From Ascidia mentula (Eukaryota > Chordata > Ascidiacea > Phlebobranchia > Ascidiidae), in NCBI GenBank assembly GCA_947561715.1, contig OX387203.1:11904001-11968000 (forward strand): a DNA stretch of 64,000 nucleotides, written 5' to 3'. The position numbers and the translations under genes were made by a program. Positions 11,982 to 22,031 of the stretch are shown one piece after another; positions within the stretch are counted from its first letter, which is position 1, and every line of letters begins with the position of its first letter. The notes below the pieces were generated by a model. That model was not told where the DNA came from. It worked only from the letters and a program-made list of their open reading frames with translations, and did not search any database.

Positions 11982-14900
11982 ATGGCTACGGAACAAATGA
12001 CATTAAGAGGGACCCTTGTTGGACACAAGGGATGGGTAACAAAGATTGCAACCACGCCAGCTATCCCAGAGATGATTTTGTCAGCATCCCGTGGTACGTA
12101 AACAAAAAGTTTGTTCTCATTCGGACCAGAAAGTTTCTATTCAAAAATGCACTTCTGGTTAGAATGTTTTCATTCCGACGTCAAGTGCTCTGTAATTCTG
12201 TAGGGAATCATATCACAGTGCGCAAATAAGTCTGCATAGAAAGTAGAAGACTTTGTTTTATTGTAGGCATTGCAAAAGAGAAACAAAATGCCAGCAAGAT
12301 AGTCATCTGTACATTTAACACAAAATTCACATTATTTGCGAGAGTTTATATGTGTTTTTACATTAAGTAGCCTATATTTTAAAAATTAAAGAAAATCATT
12401 GAATGTTTTGTCAGATAGTTTTTTTTGCTGGATTCAGCAGCTTGTATATAGACCAGATTGGAAAAAATGTCATGTGCAGAGGATATATCCTCTTTTGCGA
12501 AAATTTACTGATATCCGCGCAATATTAAATAGCTAATGCATTAACATACGAAAAAAACGTTGCGATCGTCCGCACAATTAACGATCGCCGAATCAAAATC
12601 CTCCGTGCATAAAACAAACTTTCCAATTTGGTATATAGACCACATGCGTTCATGATGGTAATATATGCTAAAAATCATTTGTTCAAATGGCATGTAAACC
12701 TTATTTTGCACTAGATATTAACTTACCAGTATGCAGAATATGGTAGTTCTAGATGACATCTCGAGCGTGCAAGACCAAATATTTTCCGGTGTGCATGTGC
12801 TTGACTCCTAAGCCCGCATGCAATGCAAACGATAAAGTTACTTTCGGTGCAAATCATTTCTTTAGTTAAAACATGCAGCAATGGCCTACAGCTGTTTTCC
12901 GTTGATTCTTTTAATGTTAAATCTTTCCCAAGACTAAAAATTTCTGTGTGCAAAAAACTTGACATGCAAAAAAAAGTTGATTAAAAACTTCTGCCATATT
13001 CTGCAGACTGGTTTATGTATGTTACATTATTCTCAAAAATTAACCTTAAAAATAATTTGTTGGTTATTTACTGCAGACAAGTCTCTGATTGTGTGGAAGC
13101 TAACCAGAGATGAAAACACGTATGGAGTTATGAGTAGACGCTTGCAGGGTCATTCACATTTTGTTTCTGATGTTGTAATCTCATCAGATGGACAATTTGC
13201 ACTTTCTGGCTCCTGGGATGGTGACTTGCGTTTGTGGAACTTGCAACAGTAAGACAATGAAACAAATGCTATTACGCAGGGGTGTGCAACCTACAGTCAA
13301 AATGAACCTAACAAATAGTTTGTTTGTTCTTTTGTATGACATTGTTTGTGGGTCAAACTTTAACTGATGTGTTTTTTAAAAGTAATCCACTATAGGGTAT
13401 CTTACAAGTCCTATTTTCCTTCAGTCTATAGACGAAATATTGTTTTTTAGTGGTCACACTGTTGTCATGATAAGCATTTTTTTGTGTGTATTGTCAATTA
13501 GTTTAGCTGTTAAATATGTTGCCAACATTACGCATGTTAAAAACAACTGTTAGCACTTGCATAAGTGCAATAGTTCTTGTTTGCAAAATAGTTCTTGTTT
13601 GCATGTTTTCTTGATTATAGAAAGCCCACATTTGATCCCTTTTGGTTATAAATATATTATATATAAGCCTTTTAAAGTAGTAGTAATAAAACTACCGTGC
13701 AAACAATACTGCAAAAACTCGCATTGAGTGTTCTATAGCGTTGCGCAAGTCAGCCAGCAATCTTTTTTTTTGTGCCAACACTGGCGTTTGTATTTTGCAA
13801 TGCTCGACCACAATTAACCTTAGTTCATACTGGAAAATCGGTGTGAAAATTATTCAATCAACCGTTTTGTGCACAAATTTACAATTATTCAAAAAAAAAG
13901 AAAAAATAATAATTTTGTGTTGTAAGATTGGCACATGTTTTTGGTACTATAGCAACTCATATTGCAGTATCCATAACTATTTTAGCTTAAATATATTATG
14001 GTTGTTTCATTTTGTAGGGGAATAACAACTCGTCGCTTTTTTGGCCACACCAAAGATGTGATGTCCGTTGCCTTTTCTGGAGACAATCGCCAAATCATTT
14101 CTTCATCCAGGGATCGAACTGTAAAGCTGTGGAACACACTTGGTCAATGCAAGTACACAATTATGGTAAGTTTTTTCTTAAATCCATAGTTTGGCTGTTC
14201 TTTGATAAACCAAATCACATTTTTGTCCTTTTTATATTCTTTAAATGCGATTTTATTATGTATAGATTTCCGAAAACATGTCACATGTTGTTGCTAAACT
14301 GGAGAAATACCGGTTTGCTTTCTGGACCTAATCATGTTTATGTTTTGTGTAGGAGGACAATCACACTGACTGGGTTTCTTGTGTCCAATTCTCACCGAAC
14401 CCGAACACTCCAATAATTGTCTCATGTGGTCATGACAAACTTGTTAAGGTTTGTTATTTTGACCAGTAACTTTCTAATAAACATTTGAACATAGGTTTAT
14501 GTAAAGACCATGGGTATTGCCCCCGACCCCCCTCTCTGTTTTTACCTGCTTGTTATGTATGTCACTCTTTCAAAAATCCTTTGTAGTCGTCATCCTGTTA
14601 ACAATCACTAATCTGTTTGCCAAACTTGTTGTACAAAGAATGTGCATAGCGTATTAACCAGTTTCTATACAGCGTGATATTAATTCTAGAAGTATATTGT
14701 GGCTTTAAGAGTATATATACTTACATATGTCAAGTTTTGAAAGTGAACTGCTAGATATAAGTGAACTTTTAAACACAATGTGTTATGAAACTTGCCTTAC
14801 ATAAAAGTTACTTCTTGTCTGCACCTTGCACAATCAATAATTTCCATGTGTTCTCTTTGTATCATATTAATGAGTTTTAGGTAACTTCATAACGTTTGAA

Positions 14901-16041
14901 GAAAAAACACCTAAAAACAATGTGTTTCTTGCATGACGCACACAAAATATGTTGACCTAGTTTCGCTTGCGTAACTAACATCGGTTGTTGCAACATCAGT
15001 CTCGCAGTACGATATGCCAACAGGTACTTATTGGTCGTGTTGTAGACCAATCTCGTGTGTTCATCGTTAACGCCGCCCTTTTGGCTAATACGCCTCATGC
15101 ATTGAAATTCAAACTCAGCTTTTCGATACTTGATGTTTGAATTTCAATGCATTCAATGTAGGTATGGAACCTCACTAACTGCAAGTTGAAGACAAATCAT
15201 CATGGCCACACTGCTTACATCAACTCTGTCACTGTATCTCCAGATGGATCACTTTGTGCATCTGGTGGCAAAGATGGCCAAGCAATGTTATGGGATTTAA
15301 GTGAAGGCAAGCTTTCTCTGTTGTAAATTTTACTATTGTGGCAATGGTCTGTGATTACACACACACACACTTTAAAACATTGATTCTGATGATGACATGT
15401 TCTGCAATTATGAGCACCATATTTTCAAACAAAAATATTCACTTTTTGTAATTACTATGTATTGACTTATTGTCTGTGTTTAGGAAAACACCTTTACACA
15501 TTATCAAATGGAGAAAGTGAAATTTACGCCTTGGCCTTTTCACCGAACCGCTATTGGCTGTGTGCAGCATGTGGTCCTACCATAAAAATATGGGACCTTG
15601 AAGGAAAAGCTTTGCTTGATGAGTTGCGGCCAGAGTTACTAAACCTCACAAGCAAAGCAGGCCAACCTGAGTGTTTGTCATTGGCTTGGTCACCTGATGG
15701 TCAGGTTAGTTTTCGACTCTTAGTAAATCTATGTTCACCTGAAATTAATATGTTTGTGTGTGTGGAAAATATTGTGCATGAAATTGTTTTGAATTATTTT
15801 CGACTTGTTGTATAACTTTGGTTGTAGTTTTGCCTATTGTTGGAAATGAGACTAATTCTAAATCTTTAATTGAAAATTTGATGGTTTCAAATGTATTTTG
15901 ACTTGACTAATTTCAGTGAAAAGAATAGACAAAGCTTGCTTCAGTATAAACTTTTGTTTGCAGACTCTTTTTGCGGGCTACAAGGACAACCTCATCCGAG
16001 TGTGGCAGGTTTCAATTTTGGCCTCTCAGTGTGCCCAATAA
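11982..16041 (+). CDS. RACK1: RACK1 ribosomal scaffold (seven WD40 repeats)
   Basis: RACK1 is a seven-bladed WD40 beta-propeller that sits on the 40S head and docks protein kinase C and other signalling proteins. Seven exons (11982-12093, 13077-13248, 14018-14165, 14353-14448, 15162-15306, 15484-15704, 15964-16041) keep phase throughout and encode 323 residues; human RACK1 has 317. The start '[20 protein letters not shown]', blades such as '[20 protein letters not shown]', '[18 protein letters not shown]', and '[20 protein letters not shown]' match the family nearly residue for residue. The C-terminus '[13 protein letters not shown]' is longer than the human end. Intron 5 begins with GC rather than GT, and intron 5 carries a candidate C/D snoRNA. 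An AATAAA overlaps the stop codon (16037-16042), implying a short 3' UTR. Confidence 0.97.
15097..15152. repeat. Perfect 18-bp inverted repeat near the RACK1 intron 4 acceptor
   Basis: Arms 'atgcattgaaattcaaac' (15097-15114) and its exact complement (15135-15152) are separated by 20 bases and end nine bases before exon 5. It may be a transposon relic or an RNA hairpin near the acceptor. Confidence 0.8.
15307..15308 (+). promoter_or_regulatory. Non-canonical GC 5' splice site, RACK1 intron 5
   Basis: The exon ends 'agtgaag' and the intron starts 'gcaagc'. Only this junction keeps the reading frame into exon 6 ('gaaaacac...') and restores the conserved 'EGKHLYTL'. AAG before GCAAG is the usual strong context of GC-AG introns. 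Confidence 0.9.
15344..15420 (+). ncRNA. Candidate box C/D snoRNA in RACK1 intron 5 (SNORD96-like)
   Basis: A 77-nt segment is closed by a terminal stem 'atggt' (15344-15348) with 'accat' (15416-15420). It shows a near-consensus box C 'gtgatta' (15351-15357), a D' 'ctga' (15386-15389), a C' 'tgatgac' (15390-15396) and a degenerate box D 'atga' (15410-15413). Directly upstream of box D, 'tgttctgcaatt' (15398-15409) is complementary to eukaryotic 5.8S rRNA 'aattgcaggaca' with one G-U pair. The fifth nucleotide before box D faces G75 in human numbering, the methylation target of SNORD96, which in vertebrates is also hosted by RACK1. Boxes C and D each carry one non-consensus base, which is the main doubt. 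Confidence 0.55.
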
Positions 16042-16384
16042 AAGTTGACTTGATCCCAGTCTGCTTGTTTTTAGATGCCTACGTTAGGTTAAAAATGTCG
16101 GGATAATGCTGAACACATTACTGCATATTTGTGTATGTTGGTTAAAAAATTGGGGTTTCTATTTATCAAAACCAATAATTCATTTCGAAAAAGTATCGGA
16201 TCACTAATTCGGTTGTAACACATGTTATAGTTACAAGAATGAATGTGATTAACTTTATTGTAAGGCATTTCCAGAAGTGGGATTACATGGAATAAAAGAA
16301 CAAGGTTTATGTGACCCGTTGATGAAGAAATTGCGCTTCGACTTGCTTGGTGACTTCTGGCTTGGCTGCAGTGTCACTGCGTTA

Positions 16385-16795
16385 GACCTGGTTAGCCCAG
16401 GGTTGTGAGTTTAAACCTCTTCCGTGGAGCTTGATTTTTCAAATCTTGCTACGACTTGTCAGTAAAAAATGGCTGATCCAGCTAGGCTGCAAACCTAATG
16501 ACCGCGATACGATAGCTGTGATCGCCAAGCAAGGACCTGCCAAACATGCCATTGCATTAAATATTTACTGTGTTGTCTGATATGGTGGTGGAGATTCCCT
16601 ACGTATATGTGAACCATATTTACCCCGTGAAACCACTGAGCTCCTGTAGCTCAGTTGGTAGAGCATTGGACCTAGTTACCCCAGGGTCGTGAGTTCAAAC
16701 CTCACCTGGAGCTCGATTTTTCAAAGCTTGCTCTGACTTGTCAGGATAAAGTGGCTGATCCAGCTAGACTGCCAAGCCTGCAAACCTAATGAATT
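16385..16795 (+). repeat. Tandem tRNA-derived SINE dimer, plus orientation
   Basis: Order on the plus strand: partial tRNA head and tail (16385-16500), body (16500-16637), a complete tRNA-like head at 16638-16714, then another tail to about 16795. The complete head folds like a tRNA: the 7-bp acceptor stem is 'gagctcc' with 'ggagctc', the D-arm stem is 'gctc'/'gagc', and the T stem is 'gtgag'/'ctcac' around 'ttcaaac'. The anticodon stem is degraded relative to other copies ('tgggc'/'gccca' at 20429-20445), so this is a SINE head and not a functional tRNA gene. Confidence 0.85.
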
Positions 16796-18540
16796 CATAA
16801 AACTCTTCACCAATATTGGGATTTTATCCTATTTGCTAAGGAATAATAAATGACTTAAAAGGTAAATAATCATTCAATACAGGTCACTGGCCTTCAATAG
16901 ACTCATTTCGCCTGTGTCATCCGGGACAAATATCTGCAGGCCTGCGACATGTTTTGTCTTCGAGACCAAACCGTTGTATAGTGACTGTAAAGTTTATTCA
17001 CCACAGCCGTTCACATTTCGCATCAGCGATGCTAAATATTGCAAATTCTCGGTATTATCACAGACATGTTTGATAAATGTTGTAGCACCACGCATGTTTC
17101 CCAACTTAATTCTTCACACATTAGGTACCCAGACGGACCGAAGGCTGCAGACGGAATTAGGCTTTCCTGGACTTGCATTCTTCTGGCATCCGGCTCGACG
17201 ACAGACCTTTTTTCATTGTAACTTGAACTTGTTAAAAACCCGTTCGCACTTCTCTCTGTCTCAGTTAGCTGTCATTATATTCTCATGTCAATTTTACTCT
17301 GCCATCCCACTAGTCTCAGTCACTTAACTAACAAAACAACTGGCACGCGGTAGAAAGTTACTCACTCAGTCAGTAGGTTATAACGCGCTTGGAACAATTT
17401 AAAGTTACGCCACCTGATATGGCAAACGTGTCTTTCAATTAAATAAATAAGTCTGCGTCGAATGGAGTCGGAGTCGAATTCAGTAGTCAACAGCAAGAAC
17501 ACTCAAGCAGACTTAGCTTCAGCGCAGCAGCAGGCCGACTGGGAAACAGTTGGTACGCTGCAATGTCAAGAAGGTCGGAGAAAGAAACAACAAGACGGAA
17601 AAACTCGCGTTTACATTCTGAGATAATTGTTGTTTTTTTGCAACTTTTGCAGTTGCGAGTATTGTAACCTGCAACTTTCAGCACAACAGACAAATACTAA
17701 GCTTAGCAATATAACATGTCCTTACCATCTAATGATAACTCGCAGTTATTAGCCAACACCCCGACACTTCCAAGTTGAAAATTTCAGTCTCAAAACATTT
17801 AACAACTTCGTCATAAGTTTTGCTACAAGCAATTCGAATCAAAAAGCACACATTTGCATGAAACCAATCTTGTTAGATGCAGCGTCCTGACAAGTTTACG
17901 AAAGATCCTTTTCTGATGATAACTCACGACGCAGGATTTTGGGCAACATAACCTACTGATGAAAAAATTGGTGGTATTGACAGCCGTATATATGTATAGA
18001 AAATTGAACTAAAAAATGGCGGAAACTTCAGGCTGGTTTTATGAAAAATCCATCTGGCCAGGTTGTTTTTTTGCATTCCTGGGATAATTTGATCCTCCCC
18101 CCCCCCCCCCCCCCGGCTGGACACCACAGTTTAAATCGAGCACTCACAAATGGTCAAACGGAAATGCTGTCTAAACCTCTGCATAGCACTGCGCAAACAA
18201 CTTGTTTACGACATCTTTTTCTGGTGCAGGCTTTGAACTTGGTTGGCATGTTTCAAAGTGTGACATCTGATAAGCAATGTGGAGCCAATAATATGAATTG
18301 TGTATAAGCTGCAGACAGATGGCCACTGTTTCGACCTAAAAGGTATGACATCTGTTGCTTCGCCCACGCAACAATTTTGCCCAAAGCTGCGAAAACCGCT
18401 TGTGGTTTTAAAATATGACTCATCTTCTGCCACGATACGATTGTCATCGTTTATATATAGCGTTTTTTTGCAATCTAACATTCAACGATCTTCGAGATAA
18501 TTTTTGTTGCCTCTGGCTCATTTCGAGTCGCGAGTTTTTC
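16796..18540. other. Gene-free spacer with poly-C tract
   Basis: A frame open at 16914-17327 has no domain or splice support. A run of about 18-20 C residues lies near 18097-18114. No other structure is evident up to the promoter of the secreted-protein gene. Confidence 0.5.
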
Positions 18541-18547
18541 ATTGCGT

Positions 18548-18562
18548 CCAACCGGCTATATA
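18548..18562 (+). promoter_or_regulatory. TATA-like element upstream of the secreted 8-Cys gene
   Basis: 'gctatatattaaag' lies about 70 bp upstream of the predicted start codon at 18626. That would place transcription start near 18585 and give a short leader. Position and sequence fit a TATA box; function is inferred. Confidence 0.45.
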
Positions 18563-18625
18563 TTAAAGCCCGATATTTAAAAACACTCCAAAGCAAGCTT
18601 TATTTTTCGATGCAAACCATTCAAG

Positions 18626-19208
18626 ATGAAGACTACATTCTTTACTGTTCTCTGCCTTTCACTAGTGCTGGGGGTTCGATCTGGCATTATCATAGGTGAG
18701 TGTTTTATAGGTTAGTCTGGGTCAATTATTGACATCCATAGTGTTGCTTTATAATTCACATAAGCTACATCTATTGCATATTTGTTATTAGATCGCATCG
18801 TAAATGGATTGTGTCCAATCTTCTGCCAAGAAGACGCAAACGGAAATTTCAGGTTCCCAACTTGTGATCCATTCAGTAAGTGGAATCTTCGTTGGCATTT
18901 AAAGCAACATAAAGATCAAAAGTTTTTTCATTCATAATTTTTCTAATGGTAACGTTGACTTGTAAAAACAGTTACACGGTGCTCCGTAGTTTCGTAAATT
19001 AGGCAGCATGTACAAGTGTCATGTACATAAATTTTGACATTGCTGTATTTTAGGTGGACAGTTTAAAAATATTTGCGAATTCTGCTCTTCAAACTTTTGC
19101 CCTAAAGAAGATCCTAACGATCCAGCACTTCAGGTTTTCGCTTGTGAAGGAGAGCTATGTCAAAATCAAGCAAGTAACTTTTCAAACACACCTCCCCCAC
19201 ACTTTTAA
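18626..19208 (+). CDS. Small secreted cysteine-rich protein, family unknown
   Basis: Three exons (18626-18695, 18792-18875, 19054-19208) join with phase 1 at both introns and GT-AG borders, giving 102 residues. The first exon encodes a textbook signal peptide ('MKTTFFTVLCLSLVLGVRSG') with likely cleavage after the Ser-Gly region. The mature chain has eight cysteines, in the pattern C-x3-C, C, C-x2-C, C, C, C, including 'LCPIFC', 'ICEFC' and 'NFC', consistent with four disulfides. Exons 2 and 3 carry these cysteines; the tail 'FSNTPPPHF' is disordered. I do not recognise the family; it is not a clear Kazal, EGF or defensin pattern. A donor-like 'gtaact' near 19172 could allow a further exon, so the C-terminus is less certain than the rest. 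Confidence 0.6.
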
Positions 19209-19689
19209 TTCGTTTCTGTTACCTTTTTGTACAACATAGCATTGTTGACACTTGTTAGACACAGGACAAAGATATGACGTCACAAATTGACGATTGTAAA
19301 GCTGTCATCACCTTTATCTCCGCCCTGGCTATTTTCTTCCCGTGTATGACAATCTCGTGGTAAATTTTCGCGCAAAATAAAGTGATTTGATTGTGAAAAG
19401 CCGTAATTTGCAAGTTGTATAGTTGTCAATTCCGAAAGGCGATCCATTTCAAAATTGGTTTGTGTTATTTTGTATCCAAACAATTCAAACTAAACATTCT
19501 CTTAATAAACCAGAAATAACGCACAAGCAAAGCGATTGCACTGATAAGTCGTCACATTAATTACAATGGAGAATTTCCTCCAGGCTAAAAGCAGTCTGCA
19601 TGATCTGTCGCTTCCGTTTTTATAAAATTGCAGTTAAACAGTGATCCTTTTTGCAGATCACTACAAAAAACTAAAATGGTTGTATATAA
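19209..19689. other. Gene-free spacer
   Basis: AT-rich sequence between the secreted-protein gene and the SINE block. I see nothing supportable on either strand. Confidence 0.5.
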
Positions 19690-20052
19690 CGCAAAACTAG
19701 AATGCCATGCTTTCGATAGCAAGGCTGGATTGCCCCACTGCGCAGGCCCTTTAAATTGGGCGATCACAGCTCTAATATTCTGATCATTAGGTTCACAGGC
19801 TTCGCAGCCAAGGCATTGCAGCCTAGCTGGATCAGCCACTTTTTCCGACAAGTCGGAGCGTGATCTGAAAAATCAAGCTCCCGGTCAGGTTTGAACTCAC
19901 GACCTTGAGCTAACCAGGCCCAACGCTCTACCAACTGAGCTACAGAAGCTCAGGAGCTGCACGGGGTATATTGTGGCCAAGGTACACTGGTGCGCAAGCG
20001 CACAACTTGTCAGGCGACCTTCACATTCGTAGAGGATCTCCACCACCGTAAT
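19690..20052 (-). repeat. tRNA-derived SINE, minus arm of an inverted pair
   Basis: On the minus strand it reads body, tRNA head (with 'gtagctcagttggtagagcg') and tail, ending in 'ggcctgcgcagtggggc'. It is the inverse complement of most of the plus-strand copy that starts at 20060, with the symmetry centre near 20055. Confidence 0.85.
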
Positions 20053-20059
20053 CAGAGTT

Positions 20060-20588
20060 CAAACCTCAGGGTCGTGAGTTCAAACCTCACCGGGAGCTTG
20101 ATTTTTCAGATCTCGCTCCGACTTGTCGGGAAAAGTGGCTGATCCAGCTTGGCTGCAATGCCTTGGCTGCGAAGCCTGTAAACCTTATGATCAGAATATT
20201 AGAGCTGTGATCGCCAAATATAAAGGGCCTGTGCAGTGGGGCGATCCTGCCAAGCTATGCGAAAGCATGACATTACTTCTGCGTTGTCTGATTACGGTGG
20301 TGGAGATCCTCTACGCATGTGAAGGTCGCCTGACAAGTTGTGCGCTTGCGCACCAGTGTACCTTGGCCACAATATACCCCGTGAAGCCACTGAGCTCCTG
20401 TTACTCAGTTGGTATAGAGCGTTGGGCCTGGTTAGCCCATCAGGGGCGTGAGTTCAAACCTCACCGGGAGCTTGATTTTTCAGATCTCGCTCCGACTTGT
20501 CGGAAAAAGTGGCTGATCCAGCTTGGCTGCAATGCCTTGGCTGAGAAGCCTGTAAACCTTATGATTGCATATATATATATATATATAT
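20060..20588 (+). repeat. Tandem tRNA-derived SINE units, plus orientation, with AT tail
   Basis: Partial head, tail, body, full head (about 20391-20472) and a second tail follow in series, with a period of about 365-370 bp between successive B boxes ('cgtgagttcaaacctcacc'). The anticodon stem of the second head is intact ('tgggc'/'gccca'). The array ends in an (AT)n microsatellite at about 20568-20588. A long frame runs through it (20123-20611) but is a chance product of the repeat. Confidence 0.85.
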
Positions 20589-21337
20589 CGGTCGAGGATC
20601 GTACGCCTTAGACATGTTGACTCAGTTTACTCAGCAATGGGCTAGCATGCATGCTTATAACGCCACTATACAGCACCATCTTATATATCTCCGATGCAAC
20701 AGTTTGCTTCGGAATGCGGGTGGACTGTTTACTTTGTACACAGAAATATCGTAATGCAACTAGCCCTGTGGCGTATATTATTTATGCGTTTCTCTCTGTG
20801 CCGAAAATTGGTTGACTGCACTCTCCCTGCTTTAGGGCATAAACGTAAGAGGTTTGTGCTTTCCGGTTTTGGACTTACATATGTGGCGTCTTTGCATCAA
20901 ATTAGCCTAAAACGTTATGTGTTGCTTATGTTTTTGACTTCTGTGACAAACTCTGCCAGAAAATCACAGATAGCGGTTTCTCTGTGTCTATCGTTCGAAA
21001 GCTTAACAAAAGCGCTACAATTAGTTTTGTCGCCTCTTGGTTAAGACGTTATTTCAATTATCAAATGAAAACTTATTTTTAGTCATCACATTATAGCAAC
21101 GTTTTTGTTTAATGTAACATTATCCAAGATGAAATACTTATCGTGGCTCTTGTACGTCTATCGGTGGTAAGTTTGCGTAAAACCGTAAAACCGGTTTGTG
21201 CATGGTCTCGGTCATTATTTTGGGTAAAAGCGCAACAAGAAATGCAATTGGATTTTGCAGAAAAATGGATTATTTACAACCTATATTGTGGTTTTATGCA
21301 GGACCCATCTCTCCTCTACATAATTATATCACACCAG
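20589..21337. other. Gene-free spacer
   Basis: A plus-strand frame at 20694-21044 has no domain, signal or splice-supported extension that I recognise, so it is not called. No other structure is evident. Confidence 0.45.
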
Positions 21338-21755
21338 CGGGATGTTAGTGGACAAAAAAAATTGCCAGTTAACAAAACTTGCGGGTTACTCGGCCGCCCT
21401 ATTAGGTAGCAGCATGATTTTTTTACACGTGAAAGTTCATAGACTAACCTTTCTAAGGATATTAAAATTATGAGAAAAAAAAACATATTCATAATCGGTT
21501 ATGGAGTGAGTTATCGTTGATTTCCGCTTAGCATCCCTGGCCGAATTGGTTAAAGTTTGATTTTATTCGGGGTTTAGGTGGATTCGGCTCGTAGGCTGCA
21601 GCGGAAGTTTCCTGTGTTTACTCATAATTTTGATATCGTTAAAAAGGTCAGCCTATGAACTTTTACGTGTAAACAAATCATGCTCGAAAGGTGGCCGAGT
21701 AACCCGCGTTCAAAGTTTTGTTAACTGGCGATTTTTTTTGTCAACTAACATCCCT
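21338..21755. mobile_element. Long foldback element
   Basis: The outer arms, about 21338-21475 and 21620-21755, are inverted copies of each other over roughly 130 bp with scattered mismatches. Shared blocks include 'gggatgttagt', 'gccagttaacaaaact', 'gcgggttactcggcc' and 'gcatgattt'. The unpaired centre is about 140 bp. I could not identify a clean target duplication. It looks like a non-autonomous DNA element; the superfamily is undetermined. Confidence 0.7.
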
Positions 21756-22031
21756 ATGGTTTATAGCACCAAGGAATATTGTAAAGAATGTGAAAAACAA
21801 GATTTCTGTAAAACAATTGCCGTATAGGACCTATAGTTATTGCATTGCCTTTTTTGTAAATTTAGATATCATACATTTAGTCACTCCAATTCCATGTTTA
21901 TTAATCCCAGTAACTGCTTCTTTTCTTTGTCGGCACAGGTTGAGGTTTACAAGCAAATGTATTTAAACAAACCACAGCATTTGTATTTATGTTAAAAGAC
22001 AATAATTTATATAAAGCAGTAAAATGTGCAT

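Noticed and set aside
16638..16714. Possible tRNA gene
   Set aside because: It folds at the acceptor, D and T stems, but the anticodon stem is broken here and the same head recurs with a constant tail and body in five other places, which marks a SINE.
16914..17327. Plus-strand open frame of 137 codons
   Set aside because: No domain, signal peptide, splice-supported partner or family resemblance; the first codon is not ATG, and it lies in repeat-adjacent sequence.
20123..20611. Plus-strand open frame of 162 codons
   Set aside because: It runs entirely through the SINE units, so the reading is a by-product of the repeat.
20694..21044. Plus-strand open frame of 116 codons
   Set aside because: No recognisable motif and no splice-site support; composition is that of chance frames in this region.
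21532..21605. Possible tRNA-Leu or tRNA-Ser ('ctggccgaattggttaaag')
   Set aside because: The A-box-like start is not followed by a B box or a T stem that pairs, so no cloverleaf forms.
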